NCBI GenBank assembly: GCA_963776375.1
Contig: CAVZMF010000002.1
Location: 558,001 to 622,000, forward strand
DNA: 64,000 nt
Source: PALSA-612 sp963776375
Lineage (GTDB): Bacteria; Actinomycetota; Thermoleophilia; Gaiellales; Gaiellaceae
Direction: 5' to 3'
Part shown: piece by piece, positions 34,745-41,741 of the stretch
Layout of the letters: the number at the start of each line of letters is the position of its first letter
How positions within the stretch are numbered: the stretch's first letter is position 1
Translations under genes and position numbers: made by a program
Notes under the pieces: model-generated
Told to the model about the DNA's origin: nothing
Databases searched by the model: none
What the model saw: the letters and a program-made list of their open reading frames with translations, nothing else

Positions 34745-34768
34745 GAGGTTCAAGTCCTCTCATCCGCA
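34745..34768 (+). repeat. Exact copy of the tRNA-Leu 3' end (right attachment site)
   Basis: 24 bases identical to 27784-27807, same orientation, preceded by CCCCCGTC against CTCCGTG in the tRNA. It lies 6.96 kb from the tRNA and marks the end of the second integrated segment, or the left end of a third one that carries the integrase remnant. Confidence 0.85.
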
Positions 34769-34773
34769 TTGCC

Positions 34774-34893
34774 ACGAGGTCTCCGATGAGTTCGTCGCCG
34801 CGCTGAACTGTCATTGCTCGAACTGCCGTGCGGCACAGGCTCGGCATTCTTGCCCTGGGGCGAGATCGAGCGCGAGAAGCTGAGGCTATCGGA
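34774..34893 (+). pseudogene. GFA-family gene fragment
   Basis: The plus strand reads EVSDEFVAALNCHCSNCRA and, one frame over, TGSAFLPWGEIEREKLRLSE. These match the intact GFA gene at 31,987-32,385 almost residue for residue (VADEFVAAFNCHCSNCRATT, GSAFLPWGEIEREKLRVTK). About six bases are missing between the two parts, and both ends of the gene are gone. It abuts the integrase fragment on the opposite strand, so recombination has joined two partial genes. Confidence 0.8.
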
Positions 34894-35105
34894 GCGGCAC
34901 GGCACGCACGGAGCCGGGTGTCTTGCTGCCCTCCTTGAGTGCACCGCCGGTAAAGCGCCTCCGGATCTGCAGCACGCCGGCCTCGCGGTCGACGTCGGCC
35001 CGGTGGAGGCGAAGAGCTCCTCGGGCCGGAGGCCGCATCCGACAGCCACGACCGGGATCGCCCGGTAACGCGGGGTCGAGCTCGTCGGCCACCCTCGGAG
35101 ATTCG
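34893..35105 (-). pseudogene. Tyrosine recombinase (integrase) fragment
   Basis: Minus strand, in three pieces joined by small shifts: VADELDP, RYRAIPVVAVGCGLRPEELF, then LHRADVDREAGVLQIRRRF and EGSKTPGSVRAVPLR. This is the middle of a phage integrase catalytic domain; the first catalytic Arg is in the GLRPEEL box. The C-terminal HxxR and Tyr boxes and the whole N-terminus are absent. It lies 125 bp from the right attachment repeat, as expected for a decayed integrase of a tRNA-Leu element. Confidence 0.8.
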
Positions 35106-35108
35106 CAG

Positions 35109-35615
35109 CTAGCGATCGACCGCGAAGAGGTGCCACTCACCCGGCACTCCCTTCAGCGTGTGCACTCCGCGGTCCAGGAAGCGAAAGTCCGGCCCGGCTT
35201 TCTCCTTGACAGACTCCGAGACGAGCACTTCGCCTGGGGCAGCCAGCCCAACGATCCGCGCTCCGATATGGATCGCGAGTCCGGTGCATTTGCCATCCGC
35301 GACGTGGCAGTCGCCAGTGTGCATGCCAACGCGGATCGTCAGTCCCAGTGGGCGGACTGCTTCGATGATCGCTGGGGCTGCTTCGATCGCGGGTGCCGGA
35401 CGCGGGAAGATGATGAAGAAGCCGTCGCCGCTCGTGTCCATCTCCTGACCCTGGAAGCGGGCGATCTCGGCGCGCACTGCGGCGTGGTGGCGTTCGAGCA
35501 AATCGGCCCAGTCGCTGTCGCCGAGCGCTACCGCTAGCTGGGTCGAGCCGACGATGTCTGTGAAGACCGTTGTTGTCTTTTCCACCTCGAGAGCATAGGA
35601 AGCGGAGGTCTGCAA
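35109..35615 (-). CDS. Stand-alone class III adenylate/guanylate cyclase domain protein
   Basis: 168 residues from ATG 35615. The first metal aspartate is in TTVFTDIVGSTQLAVAL, the second in MDTSGDGFFIIFPRPA. The dimerisation and base-recognition region IRVGMHTGDCHVADGKCTGL, HIGARIVGLAAPGEVLVSES and KGVPGEWHLFAVDR follow. This is the short cyclase domain often fused to ATPase or TPR regulators in actinobacteria; here it is alone. In many such proteins the domain is a poor catalyst, so activity is not assured. The GDG/FTD spacing is intact. Confidence 0.85.
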   Translation of the reverse strand: MQTSASYALEVEKTTTVFTDIVGSTQLAVALGDSDWADLLERHHAAVRAEIARFQGQEMDTSGDGFFIIFPRPAPAIEAAPAIIEAVRPLGLTIRVGMHTGDCHVADGKCTGLAIHIGARIVGLAAPGEVLVSESVKEKAGPDFRFLDRGVHTLKGVPGEWHLFAVDR

Positions 35616-35738
35616 AGCGGCCCAGTCTGGAACTGAGGCTAGGGTCGAACTACTGACGGCGTTCCGCGGTAGCCCCGATGCTCATGCGAGGTACGGCGGG
35701 GAGCATGATCGGGATGGGAGCACAGTCGACCGCGCCGG

Positions 35739-36055
35739 TTGTTGAAGCGGTTGGGCGCCTGGAGCCGGCAACCGGACTATGGTCTCGGCGCGCCGCATGC
35801 CGCGTCGGTCGAGGTGCTGTGTGAGGTTCTGGGCGCCGACGCGAGTCAGGGCTTTCGGCGGCGGCGGCGGAGCGGCTGGCGTCGTACGGGCCGAAGCGTC
35901 CCCGGGCGGTCCGCCGTCCGCCGTCCGCGGGACTCGTGCTGAGACAGTTCGTCGATCCTCTGGTGGCGCTCCTGGTCGGCGCCGCGACGGTGTCTGTTCT
36001 CGTTGGCGAGGGGATCGAGGCGGCTGCGATCGCGGTCGTGCTCGCGGGTCTAGGG
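35739..36055 (+). pseudogene. N-terminal fragment of a cation-transporting P-type ATPase
   Basis: The plus strand reads SVEVLCEVLGADASQG and then, after loss of one G near 35,850, GLSAAAAERLASYGPKRP, GLVLRQFVDPLVALLVGAAT and EGIEAAAIAVVLAGLGL. This is the cation-ATPase N-terminal domain and first membrane hairpin of PMCA/SERCA-type pumps. It is cut off where the oppositely oriented membrane gene ends (36,056). The phosphorylation domain is missing altogether, so this is a true remnant. Confidence 0.75.
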
Positions 36056-36448
36056 CTATGTGGAGGCGCGAATGCCGAGCTCGCGGGCGGCTCGTTGCGC
36101 GTACAGCACCGCAGCGAGCAGCAGGACGATGGCGAGGAGGCCGTGGAGGCCGTTCACCCAGTCGCCTTTCGTGTCCGTGTCCCCGATCAGGACCAGCTGG
36201 AGGACGGACACGACGAGGAACGCCGCCGCGAGGCCGACAGCAGTCCAGTTGCGCCACCAGGCCCACATCGCGCCGATCACGATTGCGAGTTCGCCGACGT
36301 GGATCGCATCGGCGACGCCCCTGTGCATGTCGAGCGCCCCCGAGCCCGCGCCGCGGACGTAGGCGACGATCGAAAACGCCTGGAGCGGGATGCCGACGAC
36401 CAGGACGGCAGCACCGCCGAGCACGAGCCACAAAGGGAGTCGCCGCAT
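36056..36448 (-). CDS. Four-helix membrane protein, function unknown
   Basis: 130 residues from ATG 36448. Four hydrophobic segments are seen: LWLVLGGAAVLVVGIPLQAF, IHVGELAIVIGAMWAW, WTAVGLAAAFLVVSVLQLVL and GLLAIVLLLAAVLYAQRAA. Histidines at HRGVADAIHVG and the loop GDTDTKGDWVNGLHG could hold a cofactor or metal, but no family is assigned with certainty. Its end abuts the P-type ATPase fragment. Confidence 0.72.
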   Translation of the reverse strand: MRRLPLWLVLGGAAVLVVGIPLQAFSIVAYVRGAGSGALDMHRGVADAIHVGELAIVIGAMWAWWRNWTAVGLAAAFLVVSVLQLVLIGDTDTKGDWVNGLHGLLAIVLLLAAVLYAQRAARELGIRAST

Positions 36449-36531
36449 CGCGACCGTGAGTGAAGCAGAAGGACCGGCCGGACCGGCCGCGGAGGGGCTC
36501 CATGCGGAGCGAGCCCCTCCGCTCGAGGCGG

Positions 36532-36843
36532 TTACGTCGCGGGCGCCGTCTGGTCGTCCGGATGCGGGTCCATGACCGCGGCCTGGACCGCGGCTTCGAC
36601 CTCCGACCAGGGCGGGTTCTGCCGCTCGCGGAACATCACCGAGGCCAGGTGGGCGGCGCCGGCGCGCGTCCAGGCGCCGAACTCCTTCCCGTCGGAGCCG
36701 GCCGCCGTCAGCACGGCGTCGTCGGAGCCGTGGGCTTCGTACACCTTCAGCTCCACGAGCATCTGGCGCAGCGCGGACTCGTCCATCCCGCCGAACTCCC
36801 ACTCGTTCGTCGTCGAGCCGTGCCGGAAGCGAAGGAAGATCAT
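36532..36843 (-). CDS. Conserved-looking 103-residue protein, function unknown
   Basis: Starts at ATG 36843, overlapping the stop of the secreted hydrolase-like gene (ATGA), so the two are coupled. Soluble, mixed alpha/beta: FLRFRHGSTTNEWEFGGMDE, LRQMLVELKVYEAHGSDD, SVMFRERQNPPWSEVEAAVQ. No signal peptide or catalytic motif. The coupling suggests expression with the hydrolase-like gene, although one product is exported and the other is not. Confidence 0.65.
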   Translation of the reverse strand: MIFLRFRHGSTTNEWEFGGMDESALRQMLVELKVYEAHGSDDAVLTAAGSDGKEFGAWTRAGAAHLASVMFRERQNPPWSEVEAAVQAAVMDPHPDDQTAPAT

Positions 36844-38255
36844 CGGACGACGACCGTAGCAGTCCTGGTGACCGAGTTGCCGTTTGCATCGCCGATCGTC
36901 AGGAAGACGCGGTAGAGGCCGTGCGCCTTCGCCTTGGTGATCGGCAGCCGGTAGTTGACGTATCCGCCGACGCCGATCTTCGTGGCCGGCTGCGTGACGG
37001 CGATCGTGGCGCCGCGGTACACGACCGAGATGGTCGAGCCGACGTCGGCGCCGGGGCCGTCGCGGGCCAGCAGCTCCCAGACCGGAACATGGACGACCGG
37101 GTTGGAGGTGCCCGCCTTCACGACCACGACCGGGTTGCGCACGTCGAAGGGCCGCGCGGCCGCCACGAAGGCGGCGTACGAGGCCTTGCGGCTCGCGTTC
37201 TCGTTCAAGAGGCCGCTGTGCCAGAGGCTGACGGGCTGGTCGCGGAAGATGAACCAGATGAACATCTGCACGAAGGTGTCCTTGCGCGCGATCGACAGCG
37301 ACTGCTTCAGGTAGGCGGCCTGCTTGGCCTGGGTGACGCCCCGCGGCTGGCCCGGTTTCGTCTGGAACCCGTACTCCGTGACCCAGATCGCGGTCGACCG
37401 ACGCTTGAACCACTTGTTCAGGTCCTTGTCGAACGTCGGTAGCTGGGGCAGGTTGACGTTGGGGTAGCGAACGCGCTGCGTCGGCGTCGCACCGACGTCC
37501 GAGTACGGGTGGTGCGCCCAGGCGTCGAACTTGACGATCGGGCGCGCCTCCGCGAGGTACTGCGCGAACAGCGCAGGCGCGATCGTCTGCTGCACGCCCT
37601 TCTGGGTCGTCGGCTTGAGCCGGCCGCGCGGCGAGGTCTCGCCGATGGCGACGAGCGCCCGCTTGTTGCCGGCCTTGATGCCCGAGTAGCCCGCACGCGC
37701 GATCCCCGCATAGACGGCTGGCGATCGCGGCTTGCCGTGGCCGTCGTAGGTCGGGGCCAGGAACTGCTGGAGGTTGGGCTCGTTCCAGATCGAGAAGTAG
37801 CCGACGTACGGGTAGCCGGGGTTGAGCCCGGAATAGCGCGCGGCCAGCGCACGGGTGAAGGCCTGGAAGTCGGAGAGGCGCGTCGGGGCGTAGTTCTGGC
37901 CCTTGCCGCCGTTCGCCCAGTCGGGCGTGCCCCAGACGGCGAGCATCGGAGTCATGCCGTGGAAGGTGACGTTGCGGACGAACTCGTCGAGGTCGTCGAA
38001 CCGGTACGCCGGGTCGAACGGATCGGAGGCGACCGCAGGCCGGGTCGGAGCGATGCGGTTCCAGTAGACGGTCGTGCGCACGACGGACGCGCCCGTCTCG
38101 GACGCGGTCGCGATGTTGGTGTCACGTGTGTCGAGCCAGCGGAAGGACGGGTCGTCCTGGAAGCCGACCAGCATGCGGTCGGCGCTCGTCGCCGCTGCCG
38201 GCACCGCCAACGCCAGCAGCCCGAGCACGATGAGAAGCGCGCGGAATCGGGTCAT
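36840..38255 (-). CDS. Secreted glycoside-hydrolase-like protein (clan GH-A type barrel)
   Basis: 471 residues from ATG 38255 (MTRFRALLIVLGLLALAVPA, a signal peptide). The barrel shows the retaining-hydrolase pattern: the acid/base region VGYFSIWNEPNLQQF (Asn-Glu) and, about 150 residues later, the nucleophile-like Glu in STAIWVTEYGFQTK. Other barrel strands are ASVVRTTVYWNRIAPTR and MTPMLAVWGTPDWANGG. A C-terminal beta domain follows (about residues 375-471). This fits cellulase/xylosidase-like families, but the substrate is unknown. It resembles the gene at 40.3 kb in layout. Confidence 0.85.
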   Translation of the reverse strand: MTRFRALLIVLGLLALAVPAAATSADRMLVGFQDDPSFRWLDTRDTNIATASETGASVVRTTVYWNRIAPTRPAVASDPFDPAYRFDDLDEFVRNVTFHGMTPMLAVWGTPDWANGGKGQNYAPTRLSDFQAFTRALAARYSGLNPGYPYVGYFSIWNEPNLQQFLAPTYDGHGKPRSPAVYAGIARAGYSGIKAGNKRALVAIGETSPRGRLKPTTQKGVQQTIAPALFAQYLAEARPIVKFDAWAHHPYSDVGATPTQRVRYPNVNLPQLPTFDKDLNKWFKRRSTAIWVTEYGFQTKPGQPRGVTQAKQAAYLKQSLSIARKDTFVQMFIWFIFRDQPVSLWHSGLLNENASRKASYAAFVAAARPFDVRNPVVVVKAGTSNPVVHVPVWELLARDGPGADVGSTISVVYRGATIAVTQPATKIGVGGYVNYRLPITKAKAHGLYRVFLTIGDANGNSVTRTATVVVR

Positions 38256-38330
38256 GGACTCGACCTTAGTCGGCGCCCCTGACGGCTCCTGCCGACCCAA
38301 ACCGTTCCTTTACGTGTCTCAACGAGGGTT

Positions 38331-38530
38331 TTACGAAGCGGCCAGCACGTCGAGCACGTCGGCTGCGTGGGCCTTCGGATCGATCTTGCGCATCACGCGG
38401 GCGACGGTGCCGTCCGGGGCGATGACGAAGGTCGAGCGTTCGACCCCCACCGTACTTGCGGCCCGAGAAGCTCTTCTGCTTCCAGACGCCGTACTCCTCG
38501 GACACGGCGTGATCGTCGGGCTAATGGGCT
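38331..38530 (-). pseudogene. PrxQ/Bcp peroxiredoxin, 3' fragment
   Basis: Minus strand reads DHAVSEEYGVWKQKSFSGRK, then after one extra G (near 38,455) GVERSTFVIAPDGTVARVMR and KAHAADVLDVLAAS, the C-terminal third of a thioredoxin-dependent peroxiredoxin Q. The matching N-terminus lies at 39,027-39,125. The part with the active-site Cys is missing, replaced by a different gene on the other strand. Confidence 0.8.
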
Positions 38531-38566
38531 TGCGTCTCGTGCGTAGCCGCTCTAGGCTCGCCTGCG

Positions 38567-39003
38567 GTGGCGGTACTCGCGACCCGACTCGCGTTGATCG
38601 GAGGGCTGATCGGCTGGGTTTCTGTTGGCGGGCGCGAGCGCCGTCGGCGCCGTCAAATGCAACCGTCTCGCCCGCGACGGGCAACGCTAACACCGTCTTC
38701 ATCGTCAGCTTCGTCGTCGATAGACCCGTGGATGGCTACCGCTGGTTGACCGTCGAGGCGGTCAGCAGTGTGCGTCGAAACGACTGCGAGCATGAGGAGA
38801 GCGCGGCCGTCACCTACGCGCCAAAAGGCCAACGAGTGCGGGTCGCGCTGCGCCCGGTCGACAAGTTTCGCTGGTGCCGAGGGGTCTTCAAAGGAACGAT
38901 CCGCGTCGAGTACCGAATCGGCTGCGGCGAGCCCGGACTCGACAATGGACCGTGCTCGACGTACGGCCCGTTCGTCGCACGGTTCAGATTTCGGGTCACG
39001 TAG
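38567..39003 (+). CDS. Secreted protein of unknown function, inserted within the prxQ locus (one frameshift)
   Basis: GTG 38567 begins a hydrophobic N-terminus (MAVLATRLALIGGLIG). After a shift near 38,620 the other frame reads APSNATVSPATGNANTVFIV, VDGYRWLTVEAVSSVRRNDC, RVRVALRPVDKFRWC, TIRVEYRIGCGEP and VARFRFRVT. The body is an all-beta, four-cysteine (probably two-disulfide) domain about 120 residues long, like many small exported proteins. It occupies the exact interval between the two prxQ pieces. Confidence 0.5.
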
Positions 39004-39026
39004 CTTTTACTTCGAATAGATCCCTT

Positions 39027-39125
39027 AGAGGACCACCGGCTTGCCGCGCAGGTCCAGAGGCGCACACGCTCGCCCGCGTCGCTCGCGAGCTCGAAGTCGG
39101 GCGCGGGCTTGCCCTCCTCGACCAT
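39027..39125 (-). pseudogene. PrxQ/Bcp peroxiredoxin, 5' fragment
   Basis: ATG 39125 starts MVEEGKPAPDFELASDAGER and, with one frame change, LDLRGKPVVL, the classic N-terminus of Bcp up to the strand before the active site. Homology then stops at about 39,027, where the inserted gene segment begins. About 70 central codons, with the peroxidatic Cys, are absent from the locus. Confidence 0.8.
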
Positions 39126-39164
39126 CGCGCGAGTCTATCCGCGGCCCGGCGCTACGCTTGGCCC

Positions 39165-39539
39165 GTGAGGCGCTACATCGCCGACATGAACCCGACGCTG
39201 CGCGGGCTGCTCGTCGTCGTGGCAGTCTCCGCTGCTGTCGTGGCCCTCGGGGCGTACTCGGCGCTCGTGCAGGTGTCCGTCCTGCTCCAGATCGCCTTCG
39301 TGGTCGTCGTCGCGATCTTCGTCTACCGGATGTGGCGCGAGCGGCGGCACGAGATCGAGCTCTGGCCGCTCCGCGCACGCGTGGCCTTCTACGGGGGCGC
39401 CGGGCTGATCCTCGCCGACATCGCCGCCTTCTGGATCTCGCAGCCCTCCGGGGTGGCCGCGCTGGCGTTCTTCCTCGTGCTCGGCATCTGCGGGTTCAGC
39501 ATGTACCGCGTCTGGCGCGACCAGCACACGTACGGCTGA
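39165..39539 (+). CDS. Small multi-pass membrane protein
   Basis: 124 residues from GTG 39165 (an ATG at 39186 would remove seven residues). It has four hydrophobic segments: LRGLLVVVAVSAAVVALGAY, VSVLLQIAFVVVVAIFVYRM, AFYGGAGLILADIAAFW and VAALAFFLVLGICGFSMYRV. No functional motif. It converges with chdC. Confidence 0.78.
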   Translation: MRRYIADMNPTLRGLLVVVAVSAAVVALGAYSALVQVSVLLQIAFVVVVAIFVYRMWRERRHEIELWPLRARVAFYGGAGLILADIAAFWISQPSGVAALAFFLVLGICGFSMYRVWRDQHTYG

Positions 39540-39550
39540 CGACGGGCTAG

Positions 39551-40252
39551 CTAGGTCGCGGAGACGTGTGCCGAGGCGCCGTCGAGCGCGTCGAGCGCGG
39601 CGCGCGTCTCGACGAGGCGGCCGACGAAGATCGGCGTGTCGCGCTCGGTGTAACGGCTCGCCTCCGACTCGCGCAGCGTCAGCATCAGGTGCATGAAGTC
39701 GGCCGGCTCCTCGCACTCGAACGCGGTCATGAACTCCTGGTCGTCGATCCCGAACGAGTACGTCGTGTGGTTGTGGATCGACGAGAACTCGTGGCCGATG
39801 CGCATGTGCTCGTCCATCGCGCGCTGCCGGTCCTCGACGGGCAGCGCATACCAGGGGCGTACCTTCACGAAAGGGTAGACGACGAGATAGGGCGACCCGT
39901 GCGGGACGATCTTGCGCGGCTTGCGGGCGCTCGTGTACTGCGAGGCTTTCGTGGTCGCGAGGTACGAATAGGGCGTCTGGAGCCAGCCGGCCAGCGGCGT
40001 CCCGTTCAGCTCGCCGCCGAGCTCCTCGAGGTCGAGGTAGCGCTCGGTGATCTTCCAGAGGAAGAAGTCGCAATCGGGCCGGACCCCGACGGTCGAGTAG
40101 GCGCGCAGGTGCGTGAAGCGCTCCGCCCACGACTCGACGACGTCCGCGAACGCCTCCTTGCCCGCCACGCGCTCCTCCACCGGCAGCCGCCGCCAGGCCG
40201 GATCGGCCTTGAAGAACGTATAGGCGACGTACTGCCCGACCTCCTGGGCCAT
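39551..40252 (-). CDS. chdC: Coproheme decarboxylase (ChdC/HemQ), chlorite dismutase family
   Basis: Final step of the coproporphyrin-dependent heme pathway: oxidative decarboxylation of coproheme to protoheme with H2O2. 233 residues, usual length. The catalytic tyrosine is in VVYPFVKVRPWYALP (Y126), and the proximal heme histidine region is HMRIGHEFSSIHNHTTYSFG with IDDQEFMTAFE. An Arg/Asp-rich N-terminal barrel (VGVRPDCDFFLWKI) is in place. This pathway is typical of Actinomycetota and Firmicutes. Other hem genes are not in the window. Confidence 0.93.
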   Translation of the reverse strand: MAQEVGQYVAYTFFKADPAWRRLPVEERVAGKEAFADVVESWAERFTHLRAYSTVGVRPDCDFFLWKITERYLDLEELGGELNGTPLAGWLQTPYSYLATTKASQYTSARKPRKIVPHGSPYLVVYPFVKVRPWYALPVEDRQRAMDEHMRIGHEFSSIHNHTTYSFGIDDQEFMTAFECEEPADFMHLMLTLRESEASRYTERDTPIFVGRLVETRAALDALDGASAHVSAT

Positions 40253-40262
40253 GGCGGTGATG

Positions 40263-41708
40263 CTAACCGGTCGGAATCTGGACGGGCTTGCCGACGACGA
40301 CCTTCGGCGGGCCCGTGTTGACCGGCGCGGTCAGCCGCACGCTGAAGCGGTAGGTCCCGCCGAGGATCTTCCGCGAGGGCAGCTGGATGCGCGTGAGCTC
40401 GCCCGCCTGCAGGTGTGCGCGGGCCGAGAGCGTGGTCGAGTTCGCCGGCTGCCGCGACAGCTTCGCGACGGCGTCGCAGTCGATGTCGCACCTGACCACG
40501 ACCGAGAACGGGCGGACGGCGAGTTTCTTGCCCGTGGGGAAGCCGACGAGCGCCTTCGGCGTCAGCTGGAGGCCCGGGCAGCGGGTGATCACGCCGCCGG
40601 TCACGTCGCGGATCGCCGTGCGCACGACCGGGAGGCTCGACTTCGGCGTCCCGTCGCGGTAGTAGACCCCCGACTGCCAGCCCGGCAGGTTGGGCTCGTC
40701 GAAGGCGTGGAAGACGAAGAACGCCTTCGCGTTCGGCTGGCAGAAGGCAAGCGCGAGAGCGTCGTGGTAGTACGTCCCCTGAGTGCTCTCGTCCACGGGC
40801 TTCGTCGTCTGCGGCTCCTTGCCGGTGTAGAGCGACGCCTTGCCCGCGGGGATCTGGCTCTCGACGCCGAACTCGCCGTAGACGATCGGCAGGCTGGATC
40901 CGGGCTGCGGGGTGCCGTCGAAGCCCGCGAGGATGGCGGTGAGCTTCCCGTAGTCGGCGATGGCGATCGTCGAGGTCTTCGGGTGCTGGAACGACGGAGG
41001 CAGGCTCGAGTTGTCCTCGTAGGCGTGCACGTCGAAGGCGTCCATGATCGGAGACGTGCGGCCGGAGACCTTGTACGCGGCGATCAGGTCGGTCAGGAAG
41101 GCCGTGGGCGAGTGCGTGTCCTTGGTCGTGCCGGGCCTGTCGATTCCGCGCGGGGAGAGCGCGCCGCCGATCACGTCGATGTCCGGCGAGACGGCCTTCA
41201 GGGCGTCGTACGTTCGCCCCAGCAACGAGAGGTAGGAGGCAGCGGCAGCGTCGCTCCCATCGAGGGCGAACTGCGGCAGCCAGAATCGGTTGTTGTTGGG
41301 CTCGTTGCCGACGACGAACTCGGTCAACGACGGATAGCGGCGCGCGATCGCGGCCGCGAAAGCGGCGAGGTCGCTCTGCTCGGTCGTCGTTTCCGGCGTC
41401 GTCTTGCTGCCGGCGTTGTGCACCGAGACGTAGACCTTGATCCCGTCGAGCTTCGCGGCCTGCGTCACCGCGTCCAGGCGCATCTGCTGGATCGCGCTCG
41501 GTGCGCGCTGGCCCGGCGCCCAGACCTCGCTGATCCTGACGGCTTCGAAGCCGGCCAGCTCGAGCAGGTCGAGCTTGGCCTTGGCGGCGGTGACGCTGTC
41601 CTGCTGGACCGCGTCCTCCGTGGCGCCGGCGATCAGCGCCGGCCCGCCGGCGTGGGCAGGCGCGGCCCAGGCCGCCAGGACAGCGGCGACGACCACGAGA
41701 CGGCGCAT
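40263..41708 (-). CDS. Secreted clan GH-A-like glycosidase/cellulase-type protein
   Basis: 481 residues from ATG 41708; signal peptide MRRLVVVAAVLAAWAAPAHA. The barrel includes AGFEAVRISEVWAPGQ, the acid/base region YPSLTEFVVGNEPNNNRFW (Asn-Glu-Pro), DAFDVHAYEDN, and a nucleophile-like Glu in LPIVYGEFGVESQIP. From about residue 390 a beta domain with a CDIDCD pair follows. It overlaps no neighbour; chdC begins 10 bp beyond its stop on the same strand. Substrate unknown; plant or cell-wall glycan is plausible for a soil bacterium. Confidence 0.87.
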   Translation of the reverse strand: MRRLVVVAAVLAAWAAPAHAGGPALIAGATEDAVQQDSVTAAKAKLDLLELAGFEAVRISEVWAPGQRAPSAIQQMRLDAVTQAAKLDGIKVYVSVHNAGSKTTPETTTEQSDLAAFAAAIARRYPSLTEFVVGNEPNNNRFWLPQFALDGSDAAAASYLSLLGRTYDALKAVSPDIDVIGGALSPRGIDRPGTTKDTHSPTAFLTDLIAAYKVSGRTSPIMDAFDVHAYEDNSSLPPSFQHPKTSTIAIADYGKLTAILAGFDGTPQPGSSLPIVYGEFGVESQIPAGKASLYTGKEPQTTKPVDESTQGTYYHDALALAFCQPNAKAFFVFHAFDEPNLPGWQSGVYYRDGTPKSSLPVVRTAIRDVTGGVITRCPGLQLTPKALVGFPTGKKLAVRPFSVVVRCDIDCDAVAKLSRQPANSTTLSARAHLQAGELTRIQLPSRKILGGTYRFSVRLTAPVNTGPPKVVVGKPVQIPTG

Positions 41709-41741
41709 TGGCCCAACGTAGCCCGGCTATGTTAGGACGGG

